Shown here: piece after piece, positions 1 to 10,429 of the stretch
How positions within the stretch are numbered: position 1 is the stretch's first letter
How the letters are laid out: the number at the start of each line of letters is the position of its first letter
Notes under the pieces: model-generated
What the model was told of the DNA's origin: nothing
Database searches by the model: none
Seen by the model: only the letters and a program-made list of their open reading frames with translations
Made by a program: the position numbers and the translations under genes
Source: Salisediminibacterium halotolerans
Lineage (GTDB): Bacteria > Bacillota > Bacilli > Bacillales > Salisediminibacteriaceae
Assembly (NCBI RefSeq): GCF_003814815.1
Contig: NZ_RKQQ01000003.1
Location: 124,001 to 188,000 of the forward strand
Direction of reading: 5' to 3'
DNA length: 64,000 nucleotides

Positions 1-555
1 GTGAACGAATTTGCCTCTGTCGCGACACACGCGGTGATTGCCGATGCGACGGAAGAAATGACGTTAAAGAGTTTAGGCATACGTAATTTTGATCATGTTG
101 TTGTTGCGATCGGCGACAATATACAGTCGAGCATCTTGACGACGCTGATGCTTGTAGAACAAGGCGTTAACCACATCACCGTCAAGGCGCAAAACGATTA
201 TCACGAGAAGGTGCTGAACAAAATCGGTGCCCACAAAGTCGTTCACCCGGAGCGGGATATGGGGGTGAGGATTGCGCATAACGTCGTTTCAAAAAACGTG
301 CTTGACTACCTTGAATTATCCAATGAATACAGCATTGTCGAATTAGAAGCTGGCAAACTCGTCGATAAGCGGTCGCTGACAGACCTTGATCTGCGATTGA
401 AATACGGCTGCAACGTCATGGCGATAAAACGGGAAGACGATGTCAACGTGTCGCCGGCTCCTGATGATATATTGTTAGAAGGAGATATCATTATCGTTGT
501 CGGCGCAGACAGCGATATTAATCGAATGGAAGAAGCATTGTTTGATGATAACTAG
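1..555 (+). CDS. ktrC: KtrC-type potassium channel gating subunit (5' partial)
   Basis: This is the C-terminal part (184 residues) of a KtrC/TrkA regulatory (RCK) protein; the start lies upstream of the window, and the family is about 220 residues long. What remains is the second half of the RCK_N Rossmann domain, with the stretch HVVVAIGDNIQSSILTT, followed by an RCK_C domain (about residues 100-184) ending in GDIIIVVGADSDI. The family sits on the cytoplasmic face of KtrD or KtrB K+ channels and gates them in response to ATP/ADP and c-di-AMP. The neighbouring rnjA gene matches the B. subtilis order. The leftmost codon is an internal GTG, so it should not be read as the start. Confidence 0.9.
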   Translation: MNEFASVATHAVIADATEEMTLKSLGIRNFDHVVVAIGDNIQSSILTTLMLVEQGVNHITVKAQNDYHEKVLNKIGAHKVVHPERDMGVRIAHNVVSKNVLDYLELSNEYSIVELEAGKLVDKRSLTDLDLRLKYGCNVMAIKREDDVNVSPAPDDILLEGDIIIVVGADSDINRMEEALFDDN

Positions 556-561
556 ATACGT

Positions 562-602
562 AAAACCGGCAGGCCGTTTATTATCGGGCCTGCCGGTTTT
601 TT
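562..602. terminator. Bidirectional terminator between ktrC and rnjA
   Basis: A 14-bp perfect stem (562-575 pairing with 587-600) is bounded by A-run and T-run, so it can stop both ktrC (+) and rnjA (-), which converge here. Confidence 0.9.
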
Positions 603-603
603 C

Positions 604-2268
604 TTAAACTTCCATAATGATCGGCAAGATCATCGGTTTTCGTTTTGTTTTTTCATATAAGAAAGGTCCGAGTGTGTCGGAAATCTCATTTTTAATTTCA
701 GACCATTGCGTCGTTTTGTTTTTCATTAATCCGTTTAAATGCGTCGATAACTTACGCTGTGCTTGGTTGATTAAATCGCCCGATTCACGCATATATACAA
801 ACCCGCGTGAAATGATATCCGGGCCGGAAGCAATTTTATAATCTTTCATATTAATCGTTACAACAACAACGACTAACCCTTCTTCAGAGAGGATACGGCG
901 GTCGCGTAAAACGATATTGCCGATATCACCGATGCCGCTGCCGTCAACATAGATCGATCCCGAAGGAATTTTGCCGGCAAGCGACGCTTCATTGCGATCG
1001 AGCGCAAGAACATCGCCGATATCCATAATAAATGAATTTTCTTCCGGAACGCCGGTATCTTTCGCTAAATGCGTATGCATTTTAAGCATCCGGTATTCGC
1101 CGTGAATCGGCATGAAAAACTTAGGACGCATCAGTCGGAGCATCAACTTCTGCTCTTCTTGTCCGCCGTGACCGGACGTGTGAATATCATTTAACGATCC
1201 GTGAATGACCTCGGCTCCTGCACGGAAAAGCTGATTAATTATTTTATTGACGCTCATTGTATTTCCCGGAATCGGGGAAGACGAGAAGATGACTGTATCT
1301 CCGGGAATGATCTGAATTTGTCTGTGCGTTCCGTGCGCAATTCTTGACAGAGCGGCCATTGGTTCGCCTTGACTGCCGGTACATAAAATCAAAACTTGAT
1401 CTGCGGGAATTTTGTTCAGCTGATTCGGTTCGATAAACGTTTCATCTGGAGCATTGATATAGCCCAATTCACGCCCGATCCGAATGGCAGATTCCATGCT
1501 TCTGCCGAAAACAGCTACTTTACGTCCGTATTTCACCGCTGATTCGACAGCCTGCTGCAGCCGGTAAATATTTGATGCGAACGTTGCAAAAATAATCCGG
1601 CCGTCCACTTTGCGGAAAATGCCTTCAATACTTTCGCCGACTTTTCGTTCAGACATCGTGAATCCGGGAATTTCTGCGTTCGTGCTGTCGGAAAGCAGGC
1701 AAAGGACACCTTCCTCGCCGATCTTAGCCATCTTTGACAAATTGGCAGGCTCGCCGACCGGCGTGAAATCGAATTTAAAATCACCGGTCTGGACGATATT
1801 GCCTTCCGGTGTTTTCACGACGATCCCCAAAGAATCCGGAATGCTGTGTGTTGTGCGGAAAAAAGAAACGGCTGTTTTTTGGAATTTGATAACCGTATCT
1901 TCCTGTACTTCGTTTAAGCTCGCGTTTCTAAGCAAACCGTGTTCTTCCAACTTGTTGCGAATCAATGCAAGGGCGAGGCGGCCGCCGTAAATAGGAGCAT
2001 TAATTTCACGCAGCAAGTAAGGGACACCGCCGATGTGGTCTTCATGACCGTGGGTTATGAAAATTCCTTTGATTTTATCTGCATTTTTGACGAGGTACGT
2101 ATAATCGGGAATAACGTAGTCAATACCTAGCAATTCGTCCTCAGGGAACTTAATACCAGCATCGATAATAATGATTTCATCCTGAAATTGGACCCCGTAC
2201 ATATTTTTACCGATTTCCCCAAGACCCCCAAGGGTGAAAATCGCTACTTGGTGATTTTTAACTTTCAT
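604..2268 (-). CDS. rnjA: Ribonuclease J1
   Basis: At 554 residues it matches RNase J1 length. The metallo-beta-lactamase motif HGHEDH is at residues 73-78, followed by the beta-CASP domain ([18 protein letters not shown]) and a C-terminal domain. RNase J1 is a 5'-3' exoribonuclease and endonuclease for mRNA decay and rRNA maturation in the cytoplasm. It follows rpoY by 3 nt, so the two are one transcriptional unit, as in B. subtilis. The start ATG at 2268 has only a distant GGAG, consistent with translational coupling to rpoY. Confidence 0.97.
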   Translation of the reverse strand: MKVKNHQVAIFTLGGLGEIGKNMYGVQFQDEIIIIDAGIKFPEDELLGIDYVIPDYTYLVKNADKIKGIFITHGHEDHIGGVPYLLREINAPIYGGRLALALIRNKLEEHGLLRNASLNEVQEDTVIKFQKTAVSFFRTTHSIPDSLGIVVKTPEGNIVQTGDFKFDFTPVGEPANLSKMAKIGEEGVLCLLSDSTNAEIPGFTMSERKVGESIEGIFRKVDGRIIFATFASNIYRLQQAVESAVKYGRKVAVFGRSMESAIRIGRELGYINAPDETFIEPNQLNKIPADQVLILCTGSQGEPMAALSRIAHGTHRQIQIIPGDTVIFSSSPIPGNTMSVNKIINQLFRAGAEVIHGSLNDIHTSGHGGQEEQKLMLRLMRPKFFMPIHGEYRMLKMHTHLAKDTGVPEENSFIMDIGDVLALDRNEASLAGKIPSGSIYVDGSGIGDIGNIVLRDRRILSEEGLVVVVVTINMKDYKIASGPDIISRGFVYMRESGDLINQAQRKLSTHLNGLMKNKTTQWSEIKNEISDTLGPFLYEKTKRKPMILPIIMEV

Positions 2269-2271
2269 GAT

Positions 2272-2484
2272 TTATGCTTTCTCCACGCGAAAATCTTCGT
2301 TGTTTTCTTTTTCGTAGGCTAGAGCGGCATCGGATAACGGGGTCACGAATTCGATGTTGTAATTAGTGTTTTTCAGTGATCTACGAACCTGTTCTTCGGT
2401 CTCTGCTTCAACGTACATGGCTTTTGTCTCTTCTCTGACAGGAACTTCCTCAATCGTCTCTTGATAATATACTTTAAATACCAT
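2272..2484 (-). CDS. rpoY: RNA polymerase epsilon subunit
   Basis: A 70-residue protein of the DUF1447/RpoY family (formerly YkzG), opening with [20 protein letters not shown]. Epsilon is a small accessory subunit of Firmicute RNA polymerase. It is preceded by a good AAAGGAGAG ribosome site and lies directly upstream of rnjA, its near-universal neighbour. A sigma-A-like promoter lies about 220 nt upstream on the same strand. Confidence 0.93.
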   Translation of the reverse strand: MVFKVYYQETIEEVPVREETKAMYVEAETEEQVRRSLKNTNYNIEFVTPLSDAALAYEKENNEDFRVEKA

Positions 2485-2703
2485 TTATTCATTCTCTCCT
2501 TTGTCTGTACATACATTTATGCCTTTCTCCTGATCATTTCGTGAAAGATAATCGGCGCTTTCCTGCCATCTGTTTAGATCTGATGAAACAAACTGAGAAA
2601 AACGTTGATTGTCTTCATATTGCCTTTCCCGCCTAGAAAGGTGACGAATCGAATCATTTGAAATACTTGAAAATAGAAATATCCGCACTTTCCACCTTAT
2701 AAC

Positions 2704-2732
2704 ATTCTAAACCTTGTACCTTGATACTTCAA
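2704..2732 (-). promoter_or_regulatory. Sigma-A-type promoter for rpoY-rnjA
   Basis: Read on the minus strand: TTGAAG (2732-2727), a 17-nt spacer, then TAGAAT (2709-2704). The position and orientation fit transcription of rpoY-rnjA, leaving a roughly 215-nt leader. Confidence 0.55.
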
Positions 2733-2767
2733 GCTTCATGTGCGAAATTCCCTTTATAGCTGAAGGT

Positions 2768-3349
2768 TTATGCCAAGGGGACTTCATCTTCGCTGCGCTG
2801 AACGAGTTCGTGCGGAGGTAGCTCGATCTTATAAGGATCTTGCTCATCAATGCGGTCGTAAAACATAATTCCGTTTAAATGATCTAATTCGTGCTGAAAA
2901 ACGATGGCAAGAAAACCGCGCAGCCGTTTTGTGAATCGCCGGCCGTCGAGATCGTAAGCTTCGAGTTTTACGCGTGCATAACGGGGAACGATGCCGGGAA
3001 CATCTCTATCGACTGAGAGACAGCCTTCGCCGCCTTCTAAGTATGCCGATTGTTGCGAATGGCTGATAATTTTCGGGTTGAACATCGCCAATTCAATCAA
3101 TTCGTCGTTATGGTCGGTTGTCCGCATTGCAATCATTCTTTTTTTGAGATTAATTTGCGGCGCAGCAAGACCCACACCGGGCCGTAACTGGTACTCTTGA
3201 GCGGTTTCAGGATCTTGGCTGTTACGCAAAAATTCGATCATTTCTTCTAATTGCCGCTTATCTTCATCGCTCGGCGGTAAAGCGACTTCCTCTGCTTTTT
3301 CCCGCAAAACTGAATTTCCTTCTCGGATTACATCGTCCATTGTTAACAT
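2768..3349 (-). CDS. def: Peptide deformylase
   Basis: 193 residues. It removes the N-formyl group from nascent proteins in the cytoplasm, using Fe2+ or a similar metal. All three motifs are intact: GVGLAAPQ (58-65), EGCLS with metal ligand Cys110, and HELDH (153-157) with two His ligands and the catalytic Glu. The 12-residue insertion and motif spacing are like the Gram-positive type 2 enzyme DefB/YkrB. I chose the ATG at 3349 because it has an AAGGGG site 9 nt upstream and aligns with B. subtilis DefB; an in-frame ATG at 3379 would add 10 residues. Confidence 0.95.
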   Translation of the reverse strand: MLTMDDVIREGNSVLREKAEEVALPPSDEDKRQLEEMIEFLRNSQDPETAQEYQLRPGVGLAAPQINLKKRMIAMRTTDHNDELIELAMFNPKIISHSQQSAYLEGGEGCLSVDRDVPGIVPRYARVKLEAYDLDGRRFTKRLRGFLAIVFQHELDHLNGIMFYDRIDEQDPYKIELPPHELVQRSEDEVPLA

Positions 3350-3531
3350 TCCAGTATACCCCTTCCGTCGATCGATCATTTATATTCTATAATAACTAGA
3401 ATGAATATGAAAAGGAAGAGGGAAGATTTGCGTTGCAATGATGATGAAAATCTCTTGTAATCTTAAGGAAAATAGGGTAATTTTATAATGGCAAGATCAG
3501 AATGGAAAAGGTATTTGAGGAGGTCATTTTA

Positions 3532-4182
3532 TTGAATAAATTAACAACCGCATCTGTTAGTGCGTTGTCTGTTGCTCTTTTGGCCGGTTGCGGCGGAAAC
3601 GATCCTGCAGAAGAAATGTATGAATATTTGGAAGAATCTGTGCAAATCGAATCTGAGATTGAAGAGAAGCAGGAGCCGATGCAAGAAGCGGAGCAAGAAG
3701 AACAACGGCTTTACGAAGAAGAGATGCTCCAGCTGACGGAAGTAGAGGATATTGCCCCATACGCAGAGGAAGCGATTGAATCTGCCGAAGAACGGAAAAC
3801 ATTAATGGAAGAAGAGCGGGATCTGATTGAAGAATCTTACGAGACATTTCAGCAAGCAGAAGAACCGAAAGCTAATTTAGAAGATGAAGAGCTTCAAGAG
3901 GCAGCCGAAGAGATGTTCAGTACGATGGAGACTCGTTATGATACATACAGCGAATTGTTTGAAACGTACATGGAATCAATCGAGCTCGATATCGAACTTT
4001 ATGAAATGACGAAATCGGAAGAGACGGAAACAGATGAACTGGAAGAGCAGCATGAGCAGGTAAATGAAAAATACAACGAAATCACTGAGCTGAATAATGA
4101 ATTTAACGAGCTGACGAATGAGTATAATGAAGCGAAAATGAATTTTTACGAAGCGGCAGATTTTGAAGTGACATTCGAATAA
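3532..4182 (+). CDS. ykyA: YkyA-type cell-wall-binding lipoprotein
   Basis: 216 residues with a type II signal peptide (lipobox LLAGC, acylated Cys20), followed by a very acidic, almost entirely helical and coiled-coil-like body rich in Glu. The YkyA family (putative cell-wall-binding lipoprotein) occupies exactly this slot upstream of pdhA in Bacillus. No enzymatic domain is visible, and the function of the family is unknown to me. The start is TTG at 3532, chosen for its GAGGAGG site 8 nt upstream and because it gives a proper signal peptide; an upstream in-frame ATG at 3502 would bury the signal peptide. Confidence 0.75.
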   Translation: MNKLTTASVSALSVALLAGCGGNDPAEEMYEYLEESVQIESEIEEKQEPMQEAEQEEQRLYEEEMLQLTEVEDIAPYAEEAIESAEERKTLMEEERDLIEESYETFQQAEEPKANLEDEELQEAAEEMFSTMETRYDTYSELFETYMESIELDIELYEMTKSEETETDELEEQHEQVNEKYNEITELNNEFNELTNEYNEAKMNFYEAADFEVTFE

Positions 4183-4195
4183 CTCAGCAAATAAA

Positions 4196-4225
4196 AAAGG
4201 GGCGGAAGACTGCCTCTTTTTTTTT
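4196..4225 (+). terminator. Terminator after ykyA
   Basis: An AAAGGGGC/GCCTCTTT stem (one G-U pair) is followed by a run of nine T, just downstream of the ykyA stop. Confidence 0.75.
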
Positions 4226-4335
4226 ATAGCTTTACTATAACAGATGTTTAATAAATGTATAACAGATCGAGGGGTTCGCGAAGTTGCCTAAACAACTTAT
4301 GTGTAGAGGTAAACTTATTTAACAAGCTTAAAGCG

Positions 4336-4365
4336 TTGACTTTTTTGTTACGAGTCGTGTAATAT
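4336..4365 (+). promoter_or_regulatory. Promoter of the pdh operon, with a 210-nt leader
   Basis: TTGACT (4336-4341), an 18-nt spacer, then TAATAT (4360-4365) preceded by TG, form a good sigma-A promoter. The 395-nt gap between ykyA and pdhA holds only this and a leader of about 210 nt. The leader contains pairable segments (GGTTGTA 4382-4388 with TACAACC 4466-4472; CAGTG 4453-4457 with CACTG 4472-4476). No known riboswitch class was recognised. Confidence 0.55.
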
Positions 4366-4556
4366 ATGATTTGGAATCAGGGGTTGTACTACCTTTGAAA
4401 TATATAGATTGTTACAGGTTTTACGCTATATGCAATCGACGATTATTTTTTTCAGTGAACGGGAATACAACCACTGTGAAATGTCTGGACGGAACTACTG
4501 ATAACGGCGTGAATTTGTTGTAAGCAAGATATAAACCCCGTGATTCGATTTAATGA

Positions 4557-5666
<1,110 letters not shown>

Positions 5667-5669
5667 GCC

Positions 5670-6647
5670 ATGGCGCAAATGACAATGATTCAAGCAATTA
5701 CGGATGCGATGCGGTCAGAGTTAAAAAATGATGAAAAGGTTCTTGTATTCGGCGAGGACGTCGGCCAGAACGGCGGCGTTTTTCGGGCGACGGAAGGATT
5801 GCAAGATGAATTCGGCGAAGAGCGCGTATTTGATACGCCGCTTGCCGAGTCCGGCATTGGAGGCTTGTCAGCCGGTCTCGGTGTAACAGGATTTCGTCCG
5901 GTAATGGAAATCCAGTTTTTCGGTTTCGTCTTTGAAACGTTTGATGCAATATCAGCTCAGATGGCGCGGATGCGCTATCGTTCCGGCGGTACGTACAACT
6001 CTCCGGTGACGATCCGTTCTCCGTTCGGGGGCGGTGTAAAAACTCCGGAATTGCATGCAGACAGTTTGGAAGGGTTAATGGCACAATCGCCGGGACTGAA
6101 AGTTGTCATTCCGTCCAATCCATATGACGCGAAAGGACTTCTTATTTCTGCGATTCGCGATAACGATCCGGTAGTCTATCTCGAGCATATGAAACTGTAC
6201 CGCTCTTTCCGCGAAGAAGTGCCGGAAGAGGATTATACGGTGCCGCTCGGTAAAGCGAAAGTAACGCGCGAAGGATCGGATGTAACGATTGTGACTTACG
6301 GTGCCATGGTTCACCAGGCAGCAAAAGCTGCTGAAGAACTGGAAAAAGAAAATGTTTCCGCAGAAGTCATTGATCTTCGTACGGTATCTCCGATCGACAT
6401 TGATACTATAATTGAATCAGTTGAAAAAACGAATCGCGCGATTGTTGTTCAGGAAGCGCAAAAGAAAGCCGGTATTGCTGCCAGTGTCGTGGCAGAAATT
6501 AACGATCGGGCGATCTTGAAGCTGGAGGCGCCTGTTTTGCGGGTAACAGCACCGGACACCGTGTTTCCGTTCGCGTCAGCTGAAGATGCTTGGCTGCCGA
6601 ACCATAAAGATATTGTTGAACGGGTTAATGAGGTAATCAATTTCTAG
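5670..6647 (+). CDS. pdhB: Pyruvate dehydrogenase E1 beta subunit
   Basis: 325 residues, the standard length for E1 beta. The N-terminal pyrimidine-binding domain of transketolases is visible ([26 protein letters not shown]) and the C-terminal transketolase domain follows ([15 protein letters not shown]). It completes the ThDP site with PdhA. The spacing to pdhA is 3 nt with an AAAGGAG site inside the end of pdhA, so translation is coupled. Confidence 0.96.
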   Translation: MAQMTMIQAITDAMRSELKNDEKVLVFGEDVGQNGGVFRATEGLQDEFGEERVFDTPLAESGIGGLSAGLGVTGFRPVMEIQFFGFVFETFDAISAQMARMRYRSGGTYNSPVTIRSPFGGGVKTPELHADSLEGLMAQSPGLKVVIPSNPYDAKGLLISAIRDNDPVVYLEHMKLYRSFREEVPEEDYTVPLGKAKVTREGSDVTIVTYGAMVHQAAKAAEELEKENVSAEVIDLRTVSPIDIDTIIESVEKTNRAIVVQEAQKKAGIAASVVAEINDRAILKLEAPVLRVTAPDTVFPFASAEDAWLPNHKDIVERVNEVINF

Positions 6648-6744
6648 GCACCGATTCAGCTTGAACATAAGAGGGCGGGGGGGAAGTTTCCCCGTTCTCG
6701 ACTTTTTATACGTATTTTTATTTTTTGAAACGGAGGCATTCATC

Positions 6745-8361
6745 ATGGCATACGAATTTAAACTTCCCGATATCGGTGAAGGAATCCATGAAGGCGAGAT
6801 TGCGAAATGGCATGTGCAAGAAGGCGACGAAGTAAAAGAAGACGACGTGCTTTGTGAAGTGCAAAATGACAAAGCTGTTGTTGAAATTCCGTCGCCTGTT
6901 GAAGGAACGGTAAAAAAGATTCATGTCGAAGAAGGCGTTACAACAAACGTCGGCGATGTCATTATGACGTTTGAAACAGATGCGGAACAGCCGCCGGAAG
7001 CGCACGGAGAAGAAGAGGCGCCGCAAGAAGAAAAAGCAGCTGCGAGCAGTGAACCGGCATCTTCCTCCAAAAGTAAAGGCGATTATGAATTTAAACTTCC
7101 AGACATCGGTGAAGGGATCCATGAAGGCGAGATTGCGAAATGGCATGTGCAAGAAGGCGCCGAAGTAAAAGAAGATGACGTGCTTTGTGAAGTACAAAAT
7201 GACAAAGCTGTTGTTGAAATCCCGTCGCCTGTTGAAGGAACGGTAAAAAAGATTCATGTCGAAGAAGGTGTGACAACGAACGTCGGCGATATCATTATGA
7301 CGTTTGAAACAGACGCGGAACAGCCGCCGGAAGCGCACGGAGAAGAAGAAGCGCCGCAAGAAGAAAAGGCTGCTGCAAGCCAAGGTGATACAGCTCAGCC
7401 CGCAGACAGCGATGCACGGGTGATCGCTATGCCGTCTGTGCGCAAGTATGCCCGCGAGAAAAATGCTCAAATTCATAAAGTCCAAGGATCAGGCAAAAAC
7501 GGTCGTGTGTTAATAGAAGACATCGATGCTTACTTGTCCGGAGAGCAAGCCCCTGCAGCCGAAGCATCAGCGCCAGACGCGGCAGGCGAGCCGGCAGCGC
7601 AAGCGAAGTCGGAAGAAAAAGCTCCTCAGCCGGTATCCTCCTACACACCGGCAAATGAAGCTTATGAAACGCGCGAGAAGATGTCCGGCATTCGAAAAGC
7701 GATCTCAAAAGCAATGGTGAACTCGAAGCAAACGGCTCCGCATGTTACACTGATGGATGAAATCGATGTAACAGATCTGGTTGCTCACCGGAAACAGTTC
7801 AAAGCAGTCGCTGAAGAAAAAGGCATCAAACTGACATATTTGCCATATGTTGTAAAGGCTTTAACGTCAGCGATTCGCGAGTATCCAGTTTTAAATGCTT
7901 CGCTCGATGATGCTTCGCAAGAGATTGTCTATAAGCACTACTTCAATATCGGGATTGCAGCCGACACAGAAAAAGGTTTGATGGTTCCTGTCGTCAAAGA
8001 TGCTGACAGAAAATCGATTTTCACGATTTCAGATGAAGTGAACGATTTGGCGAAAAAGGCTCGTGACGGGCAATTGACGAGTGAAGAAATGAAGGGAGCG
8101 TCTACGACGATAACGAACATCGGCTCGGCCGGCGGGCAATGGTTTACCCCGGTAATTAATCATCCGGAAGTGGCGATTCTCGGTCTTGGCCGCATTCAAG
8201 AAAAAGCTGTTGTCAAAGACGGAGAAGTCGTTGTAGCCCCGGTGCTGGCGCTGTCACTCAGCTTTGATCACCGCATTATTGACGGAGCAACAGCTCAACA
8301 CGCCATGAATCAGATTAAACGTCTCTTGAACGATCCGCAATTACTCATGATGGAGGGATAA
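6745..8361 (+). CDS. pdhC: Dihydrolipoamide acetyltransferase (E2) with two lipoyl domains
   Basis: 538 residues, about 100 longer than the one-lipoyl E2 of B. subtilis. Order: lipoyl domain 1 (about 2-76), Glu/Ala/Pro-rich linker, lipoyl domain 2 (about 113-187), linker, E1/E3 peripheral subunit-binding domain (about 227-262), second linker, catalytic core (about 310-538) with the DHRIIDG active-site motif (His509, Asp513). Each lipoyl domain has the lipoylation context [12 protein letters not shown]. The two lipoyl units are nearly identical at the DNA level, which points to a recent tandem duplication. The start ATG 6745 has GGAGG 8 nt upstream; an in-frame ATG at 6661 lacks a site and would add an unrelated leader. 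Confidence 0.96.
   Translation: MAYEFKLPDIGEGIHEGEIAKWHVQEGDEVKEDDVLCEVQNDKAVVEIPSPVEGTVKKIHVEEGVTTNVGDVIMTFETDAEQPPEAHGEEEAPQEEKAAASSEPASSSKSKGDYEFKLPDIGEGIHEGEIAKWHVQEGAEVKEDDVLCEVQNDKAVVEIPSPVEGTVKKIHVEEGVTTNVGDIIMTFETDAEQPPEAHGEEEAPQEEKAAASQGDTAQPADSDARVIAMPSVRKYAREKNAQIHKVQGSGKNGRVLIEDIDAYLSGEQAPAAEASAPDAAGEPAAQAKSEEKAPQPVSSYTPANEAYETREKMSGIRKAISKAMVNSKQTAPHVTLMDEIDVTDLVAHRKQFKAVAEEKGIKLTYLPYVVKALTSAIREYPVLNASLDDASQEIVYKHYFNIGIAADTEKGLMVPVVKDADRKSIFTISDEVNDLAKKARDGQLTSEEMKGASTTITNIGSAGGQWFTPVINHPEVAILGLGRIQEKAVVKDGEVVVAPVLALSLSFDHRIIDGATAQHAMNQIKRLLNDPQLLMMEG
6754..7380 (+). repeat. Tandem duplication of lipoyl-domain plus linker inside pdhC
   Basis: Two 294-bp units, 6754-7047 and 7087-7380, lie 333 bp (111 codons) apart. 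By hand alignment they differ at about 16 positions, only two of which change the protein (Asp to Ala, Val to Ile). The intervening 39 bp is a Ser/Lys-rich linker. Confidence 0.93.
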
Positions 8362-8364
8362 TTA

Positions 8365-9774
8365 ATGGTAGTAGGAGATTTTCCAATTGAAGTAGACACA
8401 CTTGTCATCGGCTCCGGCCCCGGGGGATACGTCGCTGCAATCCGGGCAGCGCAAAAAGGACAAAAAGTCACCGTTGTTGAAAAAGACAATTTGGGCGGGG
8501 TCTGTTTGAATGTCGGCTGTGTCCCTTCAAAAGCACTTATTGAAGCGGGTCACCGTTATCACAACGCAGGGAACTCGGACGACATGGGGATTTCTGTAGA
8601 AAAAGTTAACCTCGATTTTTCGAAAGTTCAAGAATGGAAAGAGTCCGTCGTGCAAAAATTGACCGGCGGTGTTCAAGGACTTTTGAAAGGAAACGGAGTC
8701 GAAGTTGTTCGCGGCGAAGCATTTTTTGTTGATGATACAACACTTCGAGTCATGGATGAAAAATCTTCACAAACGTACAAGTTTGAAAATTGCATTGTTG
8801 CAACAGGCTCACAGCCGGTAGAACTTCCTAAGTTTAAGTTCAGCGACAAAGTTGTGTCATCGACCGGAGCGCTGCAGCTGAAAGAAGTTCCCGAAAAAAT
8901 GGTTGTGATTGGCGGCGGTTATATCGGTGTCGAGCTCGGCGCCGCATACGCTAATCTCGGGTCGGAAGTAACGATTCTCGAGGGCTTGAAAAACATTCTT
9001 CCCGGATTTGAAAAACAAATGAGTCAGCTTGTTGTGAAGCGTCTGAAAAATAACGGCGTGACGATCAAAACAGAAGCCTTTGCTCAAGAAATGGAAGAAA
9101 CAGAAAACGGTGTGAAAATTAAAGCCGAGATTAACGGCGAAATCGAAGAATTTGAAAGTGATGTTCTGTTAGTGACGGTCGGGCGCAAACCGAATACCGA
9201 TGAACTAGGCTTGGAGCAAGCCGGTGTTGAAGTTGGCGACAACGGCCTTGTGCAGATCGATAAGCAGTGCCGAACGTCGGTGAAAAATATTTATGCGATC
9301 GGCGATATCGTCGAAGGCCCGGCGCTTGCGCATAAAGCTTCCTACGAAGCGAAAGTAGCTGCCGAAGCGATTGCGGGCGAGCCGTCTGAAATCGATTATA
9401 CCGCGATTCCGGAAGTCGTCTTCTCAGGTCCGGAACTTGCACAAGTCGGCTTAACTGAACAGCAGGCTAAAGACGAAGGTTATGAAGTCGAGGCCAGCAA
9501 ATTTCCGTTTGCTGCAAACGGACGCGCGCTTTCTTTAAACGAAGAAGAAGGATTTATGAAAATGGTTACCCGCAAAGAAGACGGGCTCGTCCTCGGTGTA
9601 CAAATTGCCGGTCACAATGCATCTGATATGATTTCTGAAGCTTGTGTGGCGATTGAAGCGGGGATGACGGCCGAAGATATCGCTTTAACGATTCATGCTC
9701 ATCCGTCGCTAGGTGAAATCACGATGGAAACAGCAGAATTGGCAACAGGCTTACCAATTCATGTAGTTAAATAA
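8365..9774 (+). CDS. pdhD: Dihydrolipoamide dehydrogenase (E3)
   Basis: 469 residues. This flavoprotein reoxidises dihydrolipoamide on E2 and reduces NAD+. The FAD-binding [10 protein letters not shown] (16-25), the redox disulfide in GGVCLNVGC (Cys47, Cys52), the NAD-binding [10 protein letters not shown] and the C-terminal His-Glu pair in HAHPSLGE (His446, Glu451) are all present. It follows pdhC by 3 nt as the last gene of the operon. Transcription ends at the duplicated terminator downstream. Confidence 0.97.
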   Translation: MVVGDFPIEVDTLVIGSGPGGYVAAIRAAQKGQKVTVVEKDNLGGVCLNVGCVPSKALIEAGHRYHNAGNSDDMGISVEKVNLDFSKVQEWKESVVQKLTGGVQGLLKGNGVEVVRGEAFFVDDTTLRVMDEKSSQTYKFENCIVATGSQPVELPKFKFSDKVVSSTGALQLKEVPEKMVVIGGGYIGVELGAAYANLGSEVTILEGLKNILPGFEKQMSQLVVKRLKNNGVTIKTEAFAQEMEETENGVKIKAEINGEIEEFESDVLLVTVGRKPNTDELGLEQAGVEVGDNGLVQIDKQCRTSVKNIYAIGDIVEGPALAHKASYEAKVAAEAIAGEPSEIDYTAIPEVVFSGPELAQVGLTEQQAKDEGYEVEASKFPFAANGRALSLNEEEGFMKMVTRKEDGLVLGVQIAGHNASDMISEACVAIEAGMTAEDIALTIHAHPSLGEITMETAELATGLPIHVVK

Positions 9775-9782
9775 TGTGATCA

Positions 9783-9810
9783 ATCCTCCGCTAAAACAGC
9801 GGAGGATTTA
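9783..9810 (+). terminator. pdh terminator, first copy
   Basis: A 25-nt hairpin (ATCCTCCGC stem arms, loop TAAAACA, 9783-9807) lies 8 nt after the pdhD stop. It has only TTTA after the stem, because the repeat element begins there. An identical 25-nt copy with a full T-run is at 10231. Confidence 0.75.
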
Positions 9811-10229
9811 GGTTGTCGACAAATTATATTTTTATGTCAGCCATGAATCCACTATCCTCCGCTTGCCCCGGGCAAGGACTCAGCTAGGATTCGGCGGTCT
9901 CAGACCGTCGAATCCGGATCATCGTCTCTTGCTTTCCCGGAGGCGTCGGAGGAGTGGATGCATGGCTTTTTTTATGAATACACTCGTTTCAAAGCAGAAG
10001 GATGACCCGGCATCCCGGCTTTCTCCTGCGAGATAGCGAGACAGGCGATACCCTGCAGGGCATCAGCCCGAAGCGGATCGGCGCTCGCCTGCGGACTAGT
10101 AAGACACGGCGAAGTCTTTTTGAGCCGATGTCGCAGTGATACCTTCAGGTGAAAGAAGCCGGACGATGCGCCGTCATCCGTTCCTTTTAACATGACATCG
10201 ATCGATGTGATGACTTTGTCTACAGTCTG
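9809..10229. repeat. MITE-like palindromic intergenic element, copy 1 (longest)
   Basis: About 420 bp, shared with copies at 38166-38390 (same orientation) and 45018-45229 (inverted). Outer imperfect terminal inverted repeats are TAGGTTGTCGACAAA (9809-9823) and the complement of CAGACTGTAGACAAA (10215-10229). An inner module (about 9838-9966) is bounded by AGCCATGAATCCACT and AGTGGATGCATGGCT and contains three hairpins. The 3' half (about 10009-10200) is mostly unique to this copy, but CCCTGCAGGGCAT (10051-10063) recurs in copy 3. No plausible gene lies inside; a 73-codon minus-strand frame there has no supporting features. This accounts for most of the 655-nt gap between pdhD and gbsR. Confidence 0.88.
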
Positions 10230-10230
10230 G

Positions 10231-10260
10231 ATCCTCCGCTAAAACAGCGGAGGATTTTTT
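10231..10260 (+). terminator. pdh terminator, second identical copy
   Basis: The same 25-nt hairpin as at 9783-9807 occurs at 10231-10255, here followed by a proper run of six T. It is one base beyond the right end of the repeat element. Confidence 0.85.
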
Positions 10261-10366
10261 GTTTGATTCGATTACCTTGTATTTACTTTGTTTATCTATA
10301 AATATCTCGAGATAGAAGCTAAAAGTGATATTTGCGCAACATGTATAAATGATATATATTTAATTT

Positions 10367-10402
10367 GTTCAATTCATATAATCTAAATTAAACAAATTGA
10401 AC
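10367..10402 (+). promoter_or_regulatory. Palindromic operator and -10 region upstream of gbsR-like gene
   Basis: A perfect 8-bp inverted repeat, GTTCAATT (10367-10374) and AATTGAAC (10395-10402), brackets TATAAT (10377-10382). This layout is expected for an autoregulated repressor site over its own promoter. No good -35 hexamer was found. The assignment to the GbsR-like protein is inference from position. Confidence 0.55.
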
Positions 10403-10429
10403 TTAAATGAATAGAAGAGGAGGGCCAAA

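Noticed and set aside
2485-2688. 67-codon minus-strand frame directly upstream of rpoY
   Set aside because: It lies in the rpoY leader, runs through the rpoY ribosome site and ends at the base before the ATG; composition is not protein-like and no family matches.
6718-7485. 255-codon minus-strand frame opposite pdhC
   Set aside because: It is antisense to the duplicated lipoyl domains and is rich in Phe/Arg, the mirror of Glu/Lys codons; a typical shadow.
9972-10193. 73-codon minus-strand frame inside repeat copy 1
   Set aside because: No ribosome site, not shared by copies 2 and 3, and interrupted by the hairpin sequences.
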